64,000 nucleotides of DNA from positions 120,913 through 184,912 of the forward strand of contig NZ_BCQP01000028.1 of the NCBI RefSeq assembly GCF_001552135.1. Reading direction: 5' to 3'. This DNA is from Actinomadura chibensis NBRC 106107 (GTDB lineage Bacteria > Actinomycetota > Actinomycetes > Streptosporangiales > Streptosporangiaceae). The notes beneath the pieces were generated by a model that had not been told where the DNA came from, did no database searches, and saw only the letters and a program-made list of their open reading frames with translations. This document shows, in pieces, positions 1-7,211 of this stretch. Position 1 is the stretch's first letter. Every line of letters begins with the position of its first letter. The translations under genes and the position numbers were made by a program.

Positions 1-350
1 CTTGGGGGCGGGCGAGGGCGATTCTGCTGGGCTCGCCGGGCTGGCGCGGGCGGCGGACGTGCGCGGCCGGGTTGCGTGGGACGACGTCCTCGATGAGCCA
101 GTAGGTGGAGAACGAAGAGATCGCAGCCAGGCGGCGGCGCCGGGTCCGGGCGGCGCGCGGCGGGTCGTCGTCGAGTTCGGCGCGGTAGGCGTCGACGTCG
201 CCGCGGCGGGCGTCGGCGATGTCGATGCCTTAGTCGCGGCACCAGGCGAACCGGCGGCGGACGTCGCGGCGGTAGGCGTCGCGGGTGTTGGGGCTGGTGT
301 AGGCGCGCAGCCAGATCTCCAACGCGGCCTCGGGGCCGCCAGACCCCGCG
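1..350 (-). pseudogene. Tyrosine recombinase (phage-type integrase), N-terminal fragment
   Basis: The minus strand reads as the SAM-like core-binding domain of a tyrosine integrase: LEIWLRAYTSPNTRDAYRRD, then a stop (TAA, complement of 230-232), then in the same frame GIDIADARRGDVDAYRAEL and a basic stretch ending in WLIEDVVPRNPAAHVRRPR. This is the usual N-domain order before the catalytic R-H-R-Y domain, which would lie beyond position 1. There is no clear start codon before the frame runs into tRNA-Arg. The in-frame stop and missing start point to a broken gene. Integrases of integrative elements often sit beside the tRNA they use, so this is probably a relic of an element at tRNA-Arg(CCT). 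The rest of the gene is outside the window. Confidence 0.7.
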
Positions 351-370
351 ATCGCGCCTTGCTTGGTGGG

Positions 371-443
371 CGCCTCCGGCAGGATTCGAACCTGCGGCAC
401 CCGCTTTAGGAGAGCGGTGCTCTATCCCCTGAGCTACGGAGGC
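371..443 (-). tRNA. tRNA-Arg (anticodon CCT)
   Basis: A 73-nt cloverleaf reads on the minus strand from 443 to 371. The acceptor stem is GCCTCCG/CGGAGGC, the D arm GCTC...GAGC, the anticodon stem CCGCT/AGCGG with loop CTCCTAA (anticodon CCT, codon AGG), and the T arm GCAGG-TTCGAAT-CCTGC. No CCA is encoded. The integrase fragment lies just past its 3' end, the usual integration side. Confidence 0.95.
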
Positions 444-576
444 GTGTCGTCGCTGCGGCAAGAGCGTAGCGGACGGCACCTACAGGGTAGGGGACGGGGC
501 GTGCCGGGCGCTCCTTCTTATGGGGCGGCCGGGGGCTCTAGGCCCCGTGGGGGCGGGGTCGGTACGCTTCGGTGCC

Positions 577-1026
577 GTGACGGGTCGGCATCGAGGGCAG
601 CCGAAGGACCGGCCTGCCGCGGACGAGGCGGACGAGGTCGGCGAGCGCTCGTCCCGGGGCAGGCGGATCGGCATCGTGGCCGGGGCCTTCGTGGTGCCGG
701 TCGTCGTGGCCTCGGTCGTCGCGTTCGGGTTGCGGGACGAGCCGGCGCGGGAGCGGCCGGAGGCGGCGGCGTCCGGGCAGCGGGCGACGGCGCCGGCGAC
801 GCCCGAGGAGGGGCCGACGTACGGGGAGTACGTGCCGCCCGACGCGGAGCCGCAGGCGGCGACGAAGGCGCCGAAGCGGGCGCCGGTGCCGGTGACGACG
901 CCGCGGAAGCGGAAACCGGCGCGGCAGCCGCCCGGTACCAGGACGCGGAGGCCGTGTCCGCCCGGCTGGGACGACATCTGGTGGCTGCACCGGTGGTGTG
1001 AGCGGAACGGTTACCGTGGTCGCTGA
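577..1026 (+). CDS. Hypothetical membrane-anchored protein
   Basis: Not recognised by family. The 149-residue product has a charged N terminus ending in a Ser/Arg-rich stretch, one hydrophobic segment (IGIVAGAFVVPVVVASVVAF, about residues 31-50), a Pro/Ala/Thr/Lys-rich extracytoplasmic stalk and a short aromatic C-terminal motif (PPGWDDIWWLHRWCERNGY). A single-pass type II protein with a disordered stalk and small C-terminal cap is the likely topology. The frame is open from an ATG at 520, but neither start has a good ribosome binding site. GTG 577 is preferred because TACGCT, a possible -10 box, lies eight bases before it, which suits a leaderless start. Family unknown; real-gene call moderate. 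Confidence 0.55.
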   Translation: MTGRHRGQPKDRPAADEADEVGERSSRGRRIGIVAGAFVVPVVVASVVAFGLRDEPARERPEAAASGQRATAPATPEEGPTYGEYVPPDAEPQAATKAPKRAPVPVTTPRKRKPARQPPGTRTRRPCPPGWDDIWWLHRWCERNGYRGR

Positions 1027-1108
1027 ACCGGTTACGGACGGGTCACCGGAGAACCTGTAGTAGCGTTCTGCCGCTGATCCGCATTCGGGCATCAGGAGGA
1101 AAACCACC

Positions 1109-2134
1109 GTGCCGAATCCCCGGTCGGCGGCGCTGACAGCGGTCTTCCTGGTGATGACGATGATCTCGCCGCTCTGTGTGGCCGAGGGCCGGGCCGACAC
1201 CCTCGACGCGTTGCGCCGCGAGGCGACCAAGGCGCGCGACGAGCTGGAGAAGGCCACGAAGAAGATGGAGGACCGGAAGAAGGACCTCAACGCTTCCCAG
1301 GTCAAGCTCCGGGGCACGCTCGCGGACCTCGCGGAGGCGGAGGCGGAGCTGAACCGGATCCGCGAGCCGCTGGCCAGGCTGGCGAACAGCTCCTACCAGC
1401 AGAGCGGCGCCGCCGGGTCGATGGCGATCTTCGGCGGCGGCGATCCGAGCGAGGCGCTGCGCTCGACGGCGGACGTGACGCTCCTCGCCCAGTCCCAGCA
1501 GGCCCTTGTGGACCGTGCCGACGAACTGCAGGACAGGCGGAAGCGGCTCGCGTCGACCGCCCAGGACCTGCAGTCGCGCAACGCGGTCGAGCAGACGCGC
1601 CTCCAGCAGGACGTGGACGGGCTGAAGAACAAGTCGGCGGAATTGACCCAGCAGCTCAACAAGATGCTGGACAAGCTCGCGGCGGGCAGCCTCAGACGGC
1701 TGCAGTTCGGATGCGACAAGGACCTCGCCGCGGACGCGAAGAAATTCCCGAACGGGCTCATTCCCGCCAAGTATCTGTGCGTCCTGCCGCAGAAGGGCTT
1801 CAAGCTCCGGGCGGACGCGGCATTGGCCTTCTACAAGCTCAACGAAGCCTATAAGCGCCGGTTCGGAAGCCAGATGTGCGTCAGGGACGCGTACCGGAAC
1901 CTGTCGGAGCAGCATCAGATCTACGCGCAACGACCGGGATTCGCGGCCGTCCCCGGGACGAGCAACCACGGCAAGGGCCAGGCCGTCGACCTGTGCGGCG
2001 GCGTGCAGAATTCGGGCTCCGTTCAGTTCAACTGGATGGAGGCGAACGCCGGGAAATACGGCTGGGTGCATCCGGCGTGGGCTTACAGCAACCCGTTCGA
2101 GCCCTGGCACTGGGAGTTCGGGACCGACGAGTAA
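1109..2134 (+). CDS. Secreted M15-family D-alanyl-D-alanine carboxypeptidase with coiled-coil stalk
   Basis: Predicted VanY-type zinc peptidase that trims peptidoglycan stem peptides outside the membrane. It begins with a signal peptide (residues 1-29), then about 150 residues of Lys/Glu/Gln-rich heptads forming a coiled coil (as in peptidoglycan hydrolases with regulatory stalks), then an M15B domain over roughly residues 200-341. The metal motif SNHGKGQAVDLC (SxHxxGxAxD) and the terminal EPWHWEF supply the two zinc His and catalytic residues. Start is GTG 1109, with AGGAGG at 1094-1099. It stands alone; both neighbours differ in orientation or function. 341 residues fits coiled-coil/VanY fusions of actinomycetes. 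Activity (carboxypeptidase versus endopeptidase) cannot be told from sequence. Confidence 0.85.
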   Translation: MPNPRSAALTAVFLVMTMISPLCVAEGRADTLDALRREATKARDELEKATKKMEDRKKDLNASQVKLRGTLADLAEAEAELNRIREPLARLANSSYQQSGAAGSMAIFGGGDPSEALRSTADVTLLAQSQQALVDRADELQDRRKRLASTAQDLQSRNAVEQTRLQQDVDGLKNKSAELTQQLNKMLDKLAAGSLRRLQFGCDKDLAADAKKFPNGLIPAKYLCVLPQKGFKLRADAALAFYKLNEAYKRRFGSQMCVRDAYRNLSEQHQIYAQRPGFAAVPGTSNHGKGQAVDLCGGVQNSGSVQFNWMEANAGKYGWVHPAWAYSNPFEPWHWEFGTDE

Positions 2135-2240
2135 CCCCGCCCCCCGTCTCAGCGACGCCGCGCTGATCAATGACGGCCACAGCGAGGTCGCCCACCACGG
2201 ATCGATATGGCTCGCCGTCTCTAACAGTGGCCCAGCGGCC

Positions 2241-2560
2241 TCAAGGGGACGTGGTGTTCGAGCCCCAGCCCCAGAGCGCTTCCAGGACGGCCGCGAGCGC
2301 ACGTCCGCAGTTAGTGAGGACGTAAGGCACCCATGGGTGCCAGCCCGGCGTGCGCTGCCGACCGAGCGCACCGCCCTCACCCAGCACCGAGGCGAAGCCG
2401 ACGGCCCTCCGACCGCCGACAACAGAGCCGTTGGTGTCTAGGTGGATGCCTTCGCGCGCGCCGCAACGCCTGCTCAACGGACGAAATGCACTCAAGCCTG
2501 TTAATACGCAGAACCGTCCCGCCCGGGCGAGGTCGCCCCAGGCGGGACTGGCTGAATCCC
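2241..2560 (-). pseudogene. Decayed HxlR-type regulator remnant
   Basis: The only recognisable part is the minus-strand C terminus, VPYVLTNCGRALAAVLEAL followed by WGWG, which matches the end of HxlR winged-helix regulators (YxLTxxGRxLxxVLxALxxWG). Upstream sequence in the same frame lacks the expected CP-cysteine start and recognition helix, and no other frame supplies them. I read it as a fragment. The 2135-2728 gap otherwise holds no convincing gene on either strand; long open frames there are GC-driven. Tentative call. Confidence 0.3.
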
Positions 2561-2728
2561 CGGGCTGGAGATCGCCAGCGCTCCGCAGCATTGTCCTGTC
2601 TGGGGGGCGAACAATTGTGTGGCCGACTTGGGTGGGAATCAGGGGCGTTGTGTTCGTGGTGAGCGGGTGGCGTCGTAGCCGGGGAGGGGTCGGCCCTCCT
2701 GATGTACCGGACGAGACCCGGGGCCGTG

Positions 2729-3652
2729 TCAGGCGTTGGCTCGCATGTGCTCCTGCGCCCATTCCTCGAAGCTGGTGAGTGGGATGCCGAGGTCTCTGGC
2801 GTACTGGGGGCGGCCCGGCTGGCCGGCCACGTTCAGCCACTCGTGCGAGGCGCCCATCGCTGGCATTCCGGCGGCGAGGGCCTCCTGTTCGGTCATGTCC
2901 GGTGCGGCCAGGTGCGTGCCTAGAGCGCGGGAGAGGACCTCGGCGATCTCCGTCATGGACAGGTAGTCGCTTGCCAGTTCCAGTTCGACCCCGTCGAATC
3001 GTCTCGGCGCGGCGATGGCCGCGGCGGCCGCCCTGCCGATGTCGTCCACCGCGACCAGGGACAGCCGGGTTTCGGGGTTCAGGACGCTCACCAGGCCGCC
3101 TTCGATGCCGCGCGGGAACAGGAACGCCATGGACGGGAGGAAGTTCTCCATGAAGAAGCCCGGCTTGAGAAGCGTCCAGTGGGGGAAGCCGGCCGCGCGG
3201 ACCCGGTCTTGGATCGCGGTCTTGGCGCCCAGGGTGGGTTCCATCGAAGCCCAGCGGCCTTCGGCCCAGCCGGGAGTTTGGGTGTGCTGGCCGGCGCCGG
3301 TGACGGAGGTGTGCACGAACTGCGGTACCCCGGCGGCCTTCGCGCCCTCAATGAGGTTGACGCCCTGGGCCACCTCCCCTTCGAAATCGAAGCCGTCCGC
3401 GGTCATACCGGGCATTTGCACGGAGAAGACGGCACGAGCGCCCTCGGCGGCCCGGATCACCGAACCGCGGTCGTGGAGATCGCCGGTGACCAGTTCGGCG
3501 CCGAGTGCCTCGACGGCCTTGGCCGGGTCGGTGGCCGGGTCGCGCACCAGTGCGCGGACGGGGACGCCCGCCGCGAGCAGGGCGCGGGCGGTGGCCCCGC
3601 CCTGCCTGCCGGTGGCGCCGGTGACCAGGACGGGCATGGAATCTGTGGACAT
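2729..3652 (-). CDS. NmrA-like NAD(P)-binding protein
   Basis: Atypical short-chain dehydrogenase of the NmrA/HSCARG type, 307 residues. The Rossmann glycine motif VTGATGRQGG (about residues 10-19) is present, followed by VRALVRD, the dinucleotide-recognition strand. There is no clear YxxxK pair, so it may be a redox sensor or quinone-type reductase rather than a classical dehydrogenase. ATG 3652 is preceded by GAGGAGCACC (AGGAG). It is divergent from the TetR gene at 3753, with two palindromes between, which suggests the TetR protein represses it, the common arrangement for such detoxification genes. The substrate is unknown. Confidence 0.85.
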   Translation of the reverse strand: MSTDSMPVLVTGATGRQGGATARALLAAGVPVRALVRDPATDPAKAVEALGAELVTGDLHDRGSVIRAAEGARAVFSVQMPGMTADGFDFEGEVAQGVNLIEGAKAAGVPQFVHTSVTGAGQHTQTPGWAEGRWASMEPTLGAKTAIQDRVRAAGFPHWTLLKPGFFMENFLPSMAFLFPRGIEGGLVSVLNPETRLSLVAVDDIGRAAAAAIAAPRRFDGVELELASDYLSMTEIAEVLSRALGTHLAAPDMTEQEALAAGMPAMGASHEWLNVAGQPGRPQYARDLGIPLTSFEEWAQEHMRANA

Positions 3653-3680
3653 GGTGCTCCTCGGCTACTCGTCCGTAAAC

Positions 3681-3728
3681 GGCGGGGCCCGCCATTTCGC
3701 CTACGATACGATATGGCGGGGCCCGCCA
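3681..3728. promoter_or_regulatory. Twin palindromic operator between NmrA and TetR genes
   Basis: Two copies of the near-perfect palindrome GGCGGGGCCCGCCA lie at 3681-3694 and 3715-3728 (the second extends to TGGCGGGGCCCGCCA from 3714), with start-to-start spacing of 34 bp. Between them is TACGATACGATA, which offers a -10 box for the TetR gene. The position between divergent genes and the repeated dyad fit binding sites for the adjacent TetR repressor. Confidence 0.65.
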
Positions 3729-3752
3729 CTTAGCAATACTGGAGGTGACGCC

Positions 3753-4319
3753 GTGCCGGACCGCCAGCGCGCCGACGCCCGGCGCAACTACGCGCGCATC
3801 CTCGCCGTGGCCGAGGAGGAGGTCGCCGTCAAGGGAGCCAGCGCCTCCCTGGAACAGATCGCGCGCACCGCGGGGGTCGGCTCGGCGACCGTGCGTCGGC
3901 ACTTCCCCACTCGCCGCGCACTGTTGGAGGCGGTCTCCCGGAAACGGATCGAGGCCCTGTGCGTACGCGCCCAGGACCTGACCGGCAGGGGCGACAGCCG
4001 GAACGCGTTGCTGGACTGGCTGAGCGACGTTGTCGCCTACTGCGTCTCGGTCCGGGGGCTGGCGGCCGCGCTGGCCTACGACGGCGCCGGGACCGAGCCG
4101 GTGCACGAGAACAGCTGCTCGGCGGCATTGGAAGAGGCGGCGGGCCCTATGCTGCGCCGCGCCGTGCGCGATGGCGCGGTGGCGGAAGGCGTCTCGGTCG
4201 CAGACCTGATCATGCTGGTCGTCGGCATCGTCCTGGCCACCGAGCACCACCCCGACCCCACCGCCCAGGCGGACCGGCTGTTCCGGCTGGCGGTGGCGGG
4301 ACTGAGCCCGCAGAGCTGA
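3753..4319 (+). CDS. TetR/AcrR family transcriptional regulator
   Basis: 188-residue TetR-type repressor. The N-terminal helix-turn-helix is clear: NYARILAVAEEEVAVKGASA, then LEQIARTAGVGSATVRRHFP, residues 15-55. The remainder is the helical ligand/dimer domain. GTG 3753 is preceded by GGAGGTGA (3741-3748). It is divergent from the NmrA-like gene and most likely controls both through the paired dyads at 3681-3728. Its inducer is not predictable. Confidence 0.88.
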   Translation: MPDRQRADARRNYARILAVAEEEVAVKGASASLEQIARTAGVGSATVRRHFPTRRALLEAVSRKRIEALCVRAQDLTGRGDSRNALLDWLSDVVAYCVSVRGLAAALAYDGAGTEPVHENSCSAALEEAAGPMLRRAVRDGAVAEGVSVADLIMLVVGIVLATEHHPDPTAQADRLFRLAVAGLSPQS

Positions 4320-4452
4320 ACACGCACACGACCGGCAGAGCCGAGAACGGGCCCGTCCCCTTCATGGCGCCCATTGAAGCGACCCGTTCGTTCGGAGCAT
4401 CCATCGGCCATGGTCTACCGGACAGGACCTGACCGGCTCCGTCGGCGGCAGG

Positions 4453-4890
4453 CTAGGCGACGTGCTCGTCGGATCGTTCGACGAGGTGGCCGCGTCCGAA
4501 GCGGACTCCGGCGCGGACGAGGGCGACGAGGCGGGGTGAGTTCACGGCCCGCCACCGCTGCCGGGCGGACTCGATGAGTGCGAAGACCATCGCCGGAGCC
4601 GCGGCGGCACGAGAGCGCGCGCCGCGGGCAACCCTGGTGCGCCAGGCGCACGGCGGTGAAGGTCGCCTCGATCGGGTTCGTGGTCCGCAGGTGGAGGCAG
4701 TACTCGGCGGGGAAGTCGAAGAACGCCGCCAGTTCGGCTTCATCATCGGTGATCTTCTTCACCGCTTTGGGGAACTTGCCCCGTAGAGCTGCGCGAACGT
4801 CTTGAAAGCCTCCTAGGCGTGCTGCTTGTCCTCGGCGTTGTAGATGTCCTGCATGGCCGTCTTCGCGCCCGGCTACGCGGACTTCGGCAC
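4453..4890 (-). pseudogene. IS256-family transposase C-terminal remnant
   Basis: The minus strand carries, in broken frames, the C-terminal half of an IS256-type (Mutator-like) DDE transposase. GAKTAMQDIYNAEDKQHA is followed by a stop, then EAFKTF, then KKITDDEAELAAFFDFPAEY and HLRTTNPIEATFTAVRLAHQG, a frameshift, and SARQRWRAVNSPRLVALVRAG to the end. LRTTNPIEATFxxVRL is the family hallmark around the catalytic Glu. At least one stop and one frameshift rule out activity. No terminal inverted repeats were recognised. It marks past insertion between the TetR gene and mscL. The following 4891-5084 stretch holds no gene that I can support. Confidence 0.8.
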
Positions 4891-5084
4891 GGCATCGAGT
4901 CTGGGGGCGGGGGCGGCGAGGTCGTGCACGGGCGGGGTTCGTGTGTTGCCGTGTCCTGTGCGGCCCGCTGCCGGAGGCGGGCGGCGTGGCTAGGGCAATG
5001 GGGGTCAGGCCCCGCCGGGGCCGGGCAGGGGGATGGAGGTGGCTTGGCGGGGGCTGGGCTTTCGGGCTGGTGCGGTGTGGTTTG

Positions 5085-5498
5085 TCAGTGGGCGGGTTCG
5101 GTGACGGGGGACACCTCGGCGGTGCAGTGGCGGCAGCGGGTGGCCTTGATGGGGATCTCGCTGAGGCATTCCGGGCAGTCGCGCTCGGTGGCCTCCTTGC
5201 CCCGGTCCATCCGCTCGATCAGCTTGGTGGTCGGCAGGACGACCAGGAAGTACACGATCGCGGCCGTGATGAAGAACGCGATCGCGGACGTCAGGAAGAC
5301 CCCGTACGGGAACTTGGTGCCTTCGATCGTCACGGCGAGGCCCGTGTAGTCGGGCTTGCCGCCGATCAGCGCGATGAGGGGGGTGATGAAGGAGTTCGCG
5401 AAGTCCTTCACGAGTCCGGCGAAGGCGGCTCCGACGACGAACGCGACCGCGAGTTCGACGAGGTTTCCGCGGATGAGGAACTTCTTGAATCCGCTCAT
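5085..5498 (-). CDS. mscL: Large-conductance mechanosensitive channel with zinc-ribbon tail
   Basis: Homopentameric membrane-tension safety valve. The N-terminal amphipathic helix and TM1 are clear: MSGFKKFLIRGNLVELAVAF, with GAAFAGLVKDF lining the pore. A periplasmic loop and TM2 (YGVFLTSAIAFFITAAIVYF) follow. The cytoplasmic end is unusual. In place of the simple C-terminal helix bundle it carries CPECLSEIPIKATRCRHC, a CxxC...CxxC zinc-ribbon-like motif (about residues 112-129) seen in some actinobacterial MscL proteins. ATG 5498 is chosen over an open extension to 5546 because GGAG precedes it and the family starts here. 137 residues. Monocistronic. Confidence 0.92.
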   Translation of the reverse strand: MSGFKKFLIRGNLVELAVAFVVGAAFAGLVKDFANSFITPLIALIGGKPDYTGLAVTIEGTKFPYGVFLTSAIAFFITAAIVYFLVVLPTTKLIERMDRGKEATERDCPECLSEIPIKATRCRHCTAEVSPVTEPAH

Positions 5499-5572
5499 GA
5501 CGGGCTCCAGGGGTGTCGGGGGTGTGCGTCCCGGTTCCGGCCGCACAGGGACGGCTACGGATCGTAATGAAA

Positions 5573-5599
5573 GCCGCTGAGGTTCGCCAAATCAGCGGC
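5573..5599 (-). terminator. Putative terminator after the CpaB-like gene
   Basis: Inverted repeat GCCGCTGA ... TCAGCGGC with an 11-base loop lies about 15 bases beyond the stop at 5615, read on the minus strand. There is no strong T-run, so it may be a weak terminator or simply a processing hairpin. Confidence 0.4.
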
Positions 5600-5614
5600 G
5601 CGGCGGCCGGGGTG

Positions 5615-6232
5615 TCAGTGGCCGGTGATCGTCAAGGTCAGCGGGGCGGCGGCACCGGCGAGGGCCACCGCCTGGGCCCGGTCGGTCGCCACGACCACCA
5701 GTGCCCCATCGTGATCATCGGTGGCGGTCCGGCGCGGGACGGCCACGACCGGCACCGAGGAGATCACCAACCGGGCCCCGCCGGGAGAGGCGGCGGGCGC
5801 CGCGTCCAGGGCGGTGGACGGGGACGGAGCGGCGAGGACGTCGATGCGGTCGCCCGGACGCACGAGCCGAACGGCCCCGGCGTCGGCGATCCGGACCGGC
5901 GTGGCGACCGTGCCGGGGCCGTAGCCGCGCAGCAGCCCGTCGCCGACCAGGCGCGCGTCGGTGAGGGGCTCGCCGCGCCGCATCGGCCCGGCGAGGACGC
6001 GCCCGGCGGCGCCGGAGCGGAGGGCGCCGGACGGGACGGCCCCCGGCGGCAGCCGCACCCGCCGCAGGTCGGAGACGGTGAGCGTGGCCCCGCCGCGCAG
6101 GTCGCGCGCGGCGGCGAGGACCCCGACGGACGGCGGCGGCCCGGGCCGCACGGCCAGCAGCGCGAGCCCCGCGGCGACCGCGGCGAACAGCGCCGCCAGC
6201 GGTCGTCGCAGGCGGGCTAACAGGACGTTCAC
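5615..6232 (-). CDS. SAF-domain protein, CpaB/RcpC-like
   Basis: 205 residues: a short cytoplasmic N terminus, one membrane helix (PLAALFAAVAAGLALLAV, about residues 10-27), then a SAF domain (VGVLAAARDLRGGATLTVSD...) and an RcpC/CpaB-type second half (RIADAGAVRLVRPGDRIDVL...). CpaB proteins help assemble Flp/Tad pili, but no other pilus gene is in view, so the role is unclear. Its GTG start (6232) overlaps the TGA of the MTA phosphorylase gene (GTGA), implying translational coupling. Such lone SAF proteins are frequent in actinomycetes. Confidence 0.75.
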   Translation of the reverse strand: MNVLLARLRRPLAALFAAVAAGLALLAVRPGPPPSVGVLAAARDLRGGATLTVSDLRRVRLPPGAVPSGALRSGAAGRVLAGPMRRGEPLTDARLVGDGLLRGYGPGTVATPVRIADAGAVRLVRPGDRIDVLAAPSPSTALDAAPAASPGGARLVISSVPVVAVPRRTATDDHDGALVVVATDRAQAVALAGAAAPLTLTITGH

Positions 6233-7056
6233 GGCAGCTCCAGGGGGAGCTTCATGCCGTCCAGGACGTTCGGGCAGGGGCAGTCGCGCTCGGCGGGCAG
6301 CGCCTTGACGATGTCGGCCACGACGGCGCGGAGGCGGCCGACGTTCTCGCCGAACACGCGCAGCACCTCGTCCATGGTGACGCCCTCGCCCTCCTCGATT
6401 CCGGCGTCGAGGTCGGTGACGAGGCACAGCGGCGTGTAGCAGAGGGCCAGTTCGCGGGCGAGGACGGCCTCGGGGTGGCCGGTCATCCCGATCAGCGTCC
6501 AGCCCTGGGAGGCGAACCACTGGGACTCGGCGCGGGTCGAGAAGCGCGGCCCCTCGATGACGACGAGGGTGCCGCCGTCGACCGCGTCCCAGTCGGACGC
6601 CCGCGCGGCGGACACGGCGGTGCGGCGGCCCGCCGGGCAGTACGGGTCGGAGAAGGAGACGTGGACGGCGCCGCCCGCCTCGTAGTAGGTCTGCTCGCGT
6701 CCGGCCGTGCGGTCGGCGAGCTGGTCGGGGACGGCGAGCGTGCCGGGCCCGAGGTCGGGGGTGAGGGAGCCGACCGCGCTCGGCGCCAGCACCTGCCGGA
6801 CGCCGAGCGAGCGCAGCGCCCACAGGTTGGCGCGGTAGGGGATCTTGTGCGGGGGGAACCGGTGGTCGCGGCCGTGCCGGGGGACGAAGGCGACCCGCCG
6901 CCCCGCCAGTTCGCCGATCGCGACGGGGTCGCTCGGCGGGCCGTAGGGGGTCTGGACCCGCACCTCCTCGATGTCGTCGAGGAAGGAGTAGAACCCGGAG
7001 CCGCCGATGACCCCGATCTCGGCGGCGGGCTCGGAACCGGAAGGCTGAGTGGACAT
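6229..7056 (-). CDS. mtnP: S-methyl-5'-thioadenosine phosphorylase
   Basis: Cleaves 5'-methylthioadenosine with phosphate to adenine and methylthioribose-1-phosphate, recycling the by-product of polyamine and other AdoMet-using reactions in the cytoplasm. The 275-residue protein has the PNP/MTAP family 2 pattern: IGVIGGSGFYSF at the N terminus (phosphate loop), VPRHGRDHRFPPHKIPYRAN, and IEGPRFSTRAES with MTGHPEAVLARE for the purine and ribose pocket. The open frame runs far upstream to 8250, but ATG 7056 begins the conserved domain. It overlaps the CpaB-like gene by four bases. Confidence 0.93.
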   Translation of the reverse strand: MSTQPSGSEPAAEIGVIGGSGFYSFLDDIEEVRVQTPYGPPSDPVAIGELAGRRVAFVPRHGRDHRFPPHKIPYRANLWALRSLGVRQVLAPSAVGSLTPDLGPGTLAVPDQLADRTAGREQTYYEAGGAVHVSFSDPYCPAGRRTAVSAARASDWDAVDGGTLVVIEGPRFSTRAESQWFASQGWTLIGMTGHPEAVLARELALCYTPLCLVTDLDAGIEEGEGVTMDEVLRVFGENVGRLRAVVADIVKALPAERDCPCPNVLDGMKLPLELP

Positions 7057-7127
7057 GTCGCCGACACTAGCCACCGCCGACGGGCCCCCGGGAGACCGTC
7101 CGCCGATTGTGGATAACTCACGGAGAA

Positions 7128-7159
7128 GGGGCCCGGCGCGGTCGCCCGCGCCGGGCCCC
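7128..7159 (-). terminator. Strong hairpin downstream of the MMPL gene
   Basis: GGGGCCCGGCGCG and CGCGCCGGGCCCC form a perfect 13-bp stem with a six-base loop, 52 bases past the MMPL stop. On the minus strand it is followed by TTCTCC. A factor-independent terminator typical of high-GC genomes, separating mmpL from mtnP. Confidence 0.75.
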
Positions 7160-7211
7160 AAGCCCGTCTGGAACCCTCTGCCATCAGGCCGGACGCCGGA
7201 GGAGGCAGGCG

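Noticed and set aside
2241..2840. Intact 199-residue gene on the minus strand
   Set aside because: Only the last 30 residues resemble a known family and the start region lies over the NmrA end.
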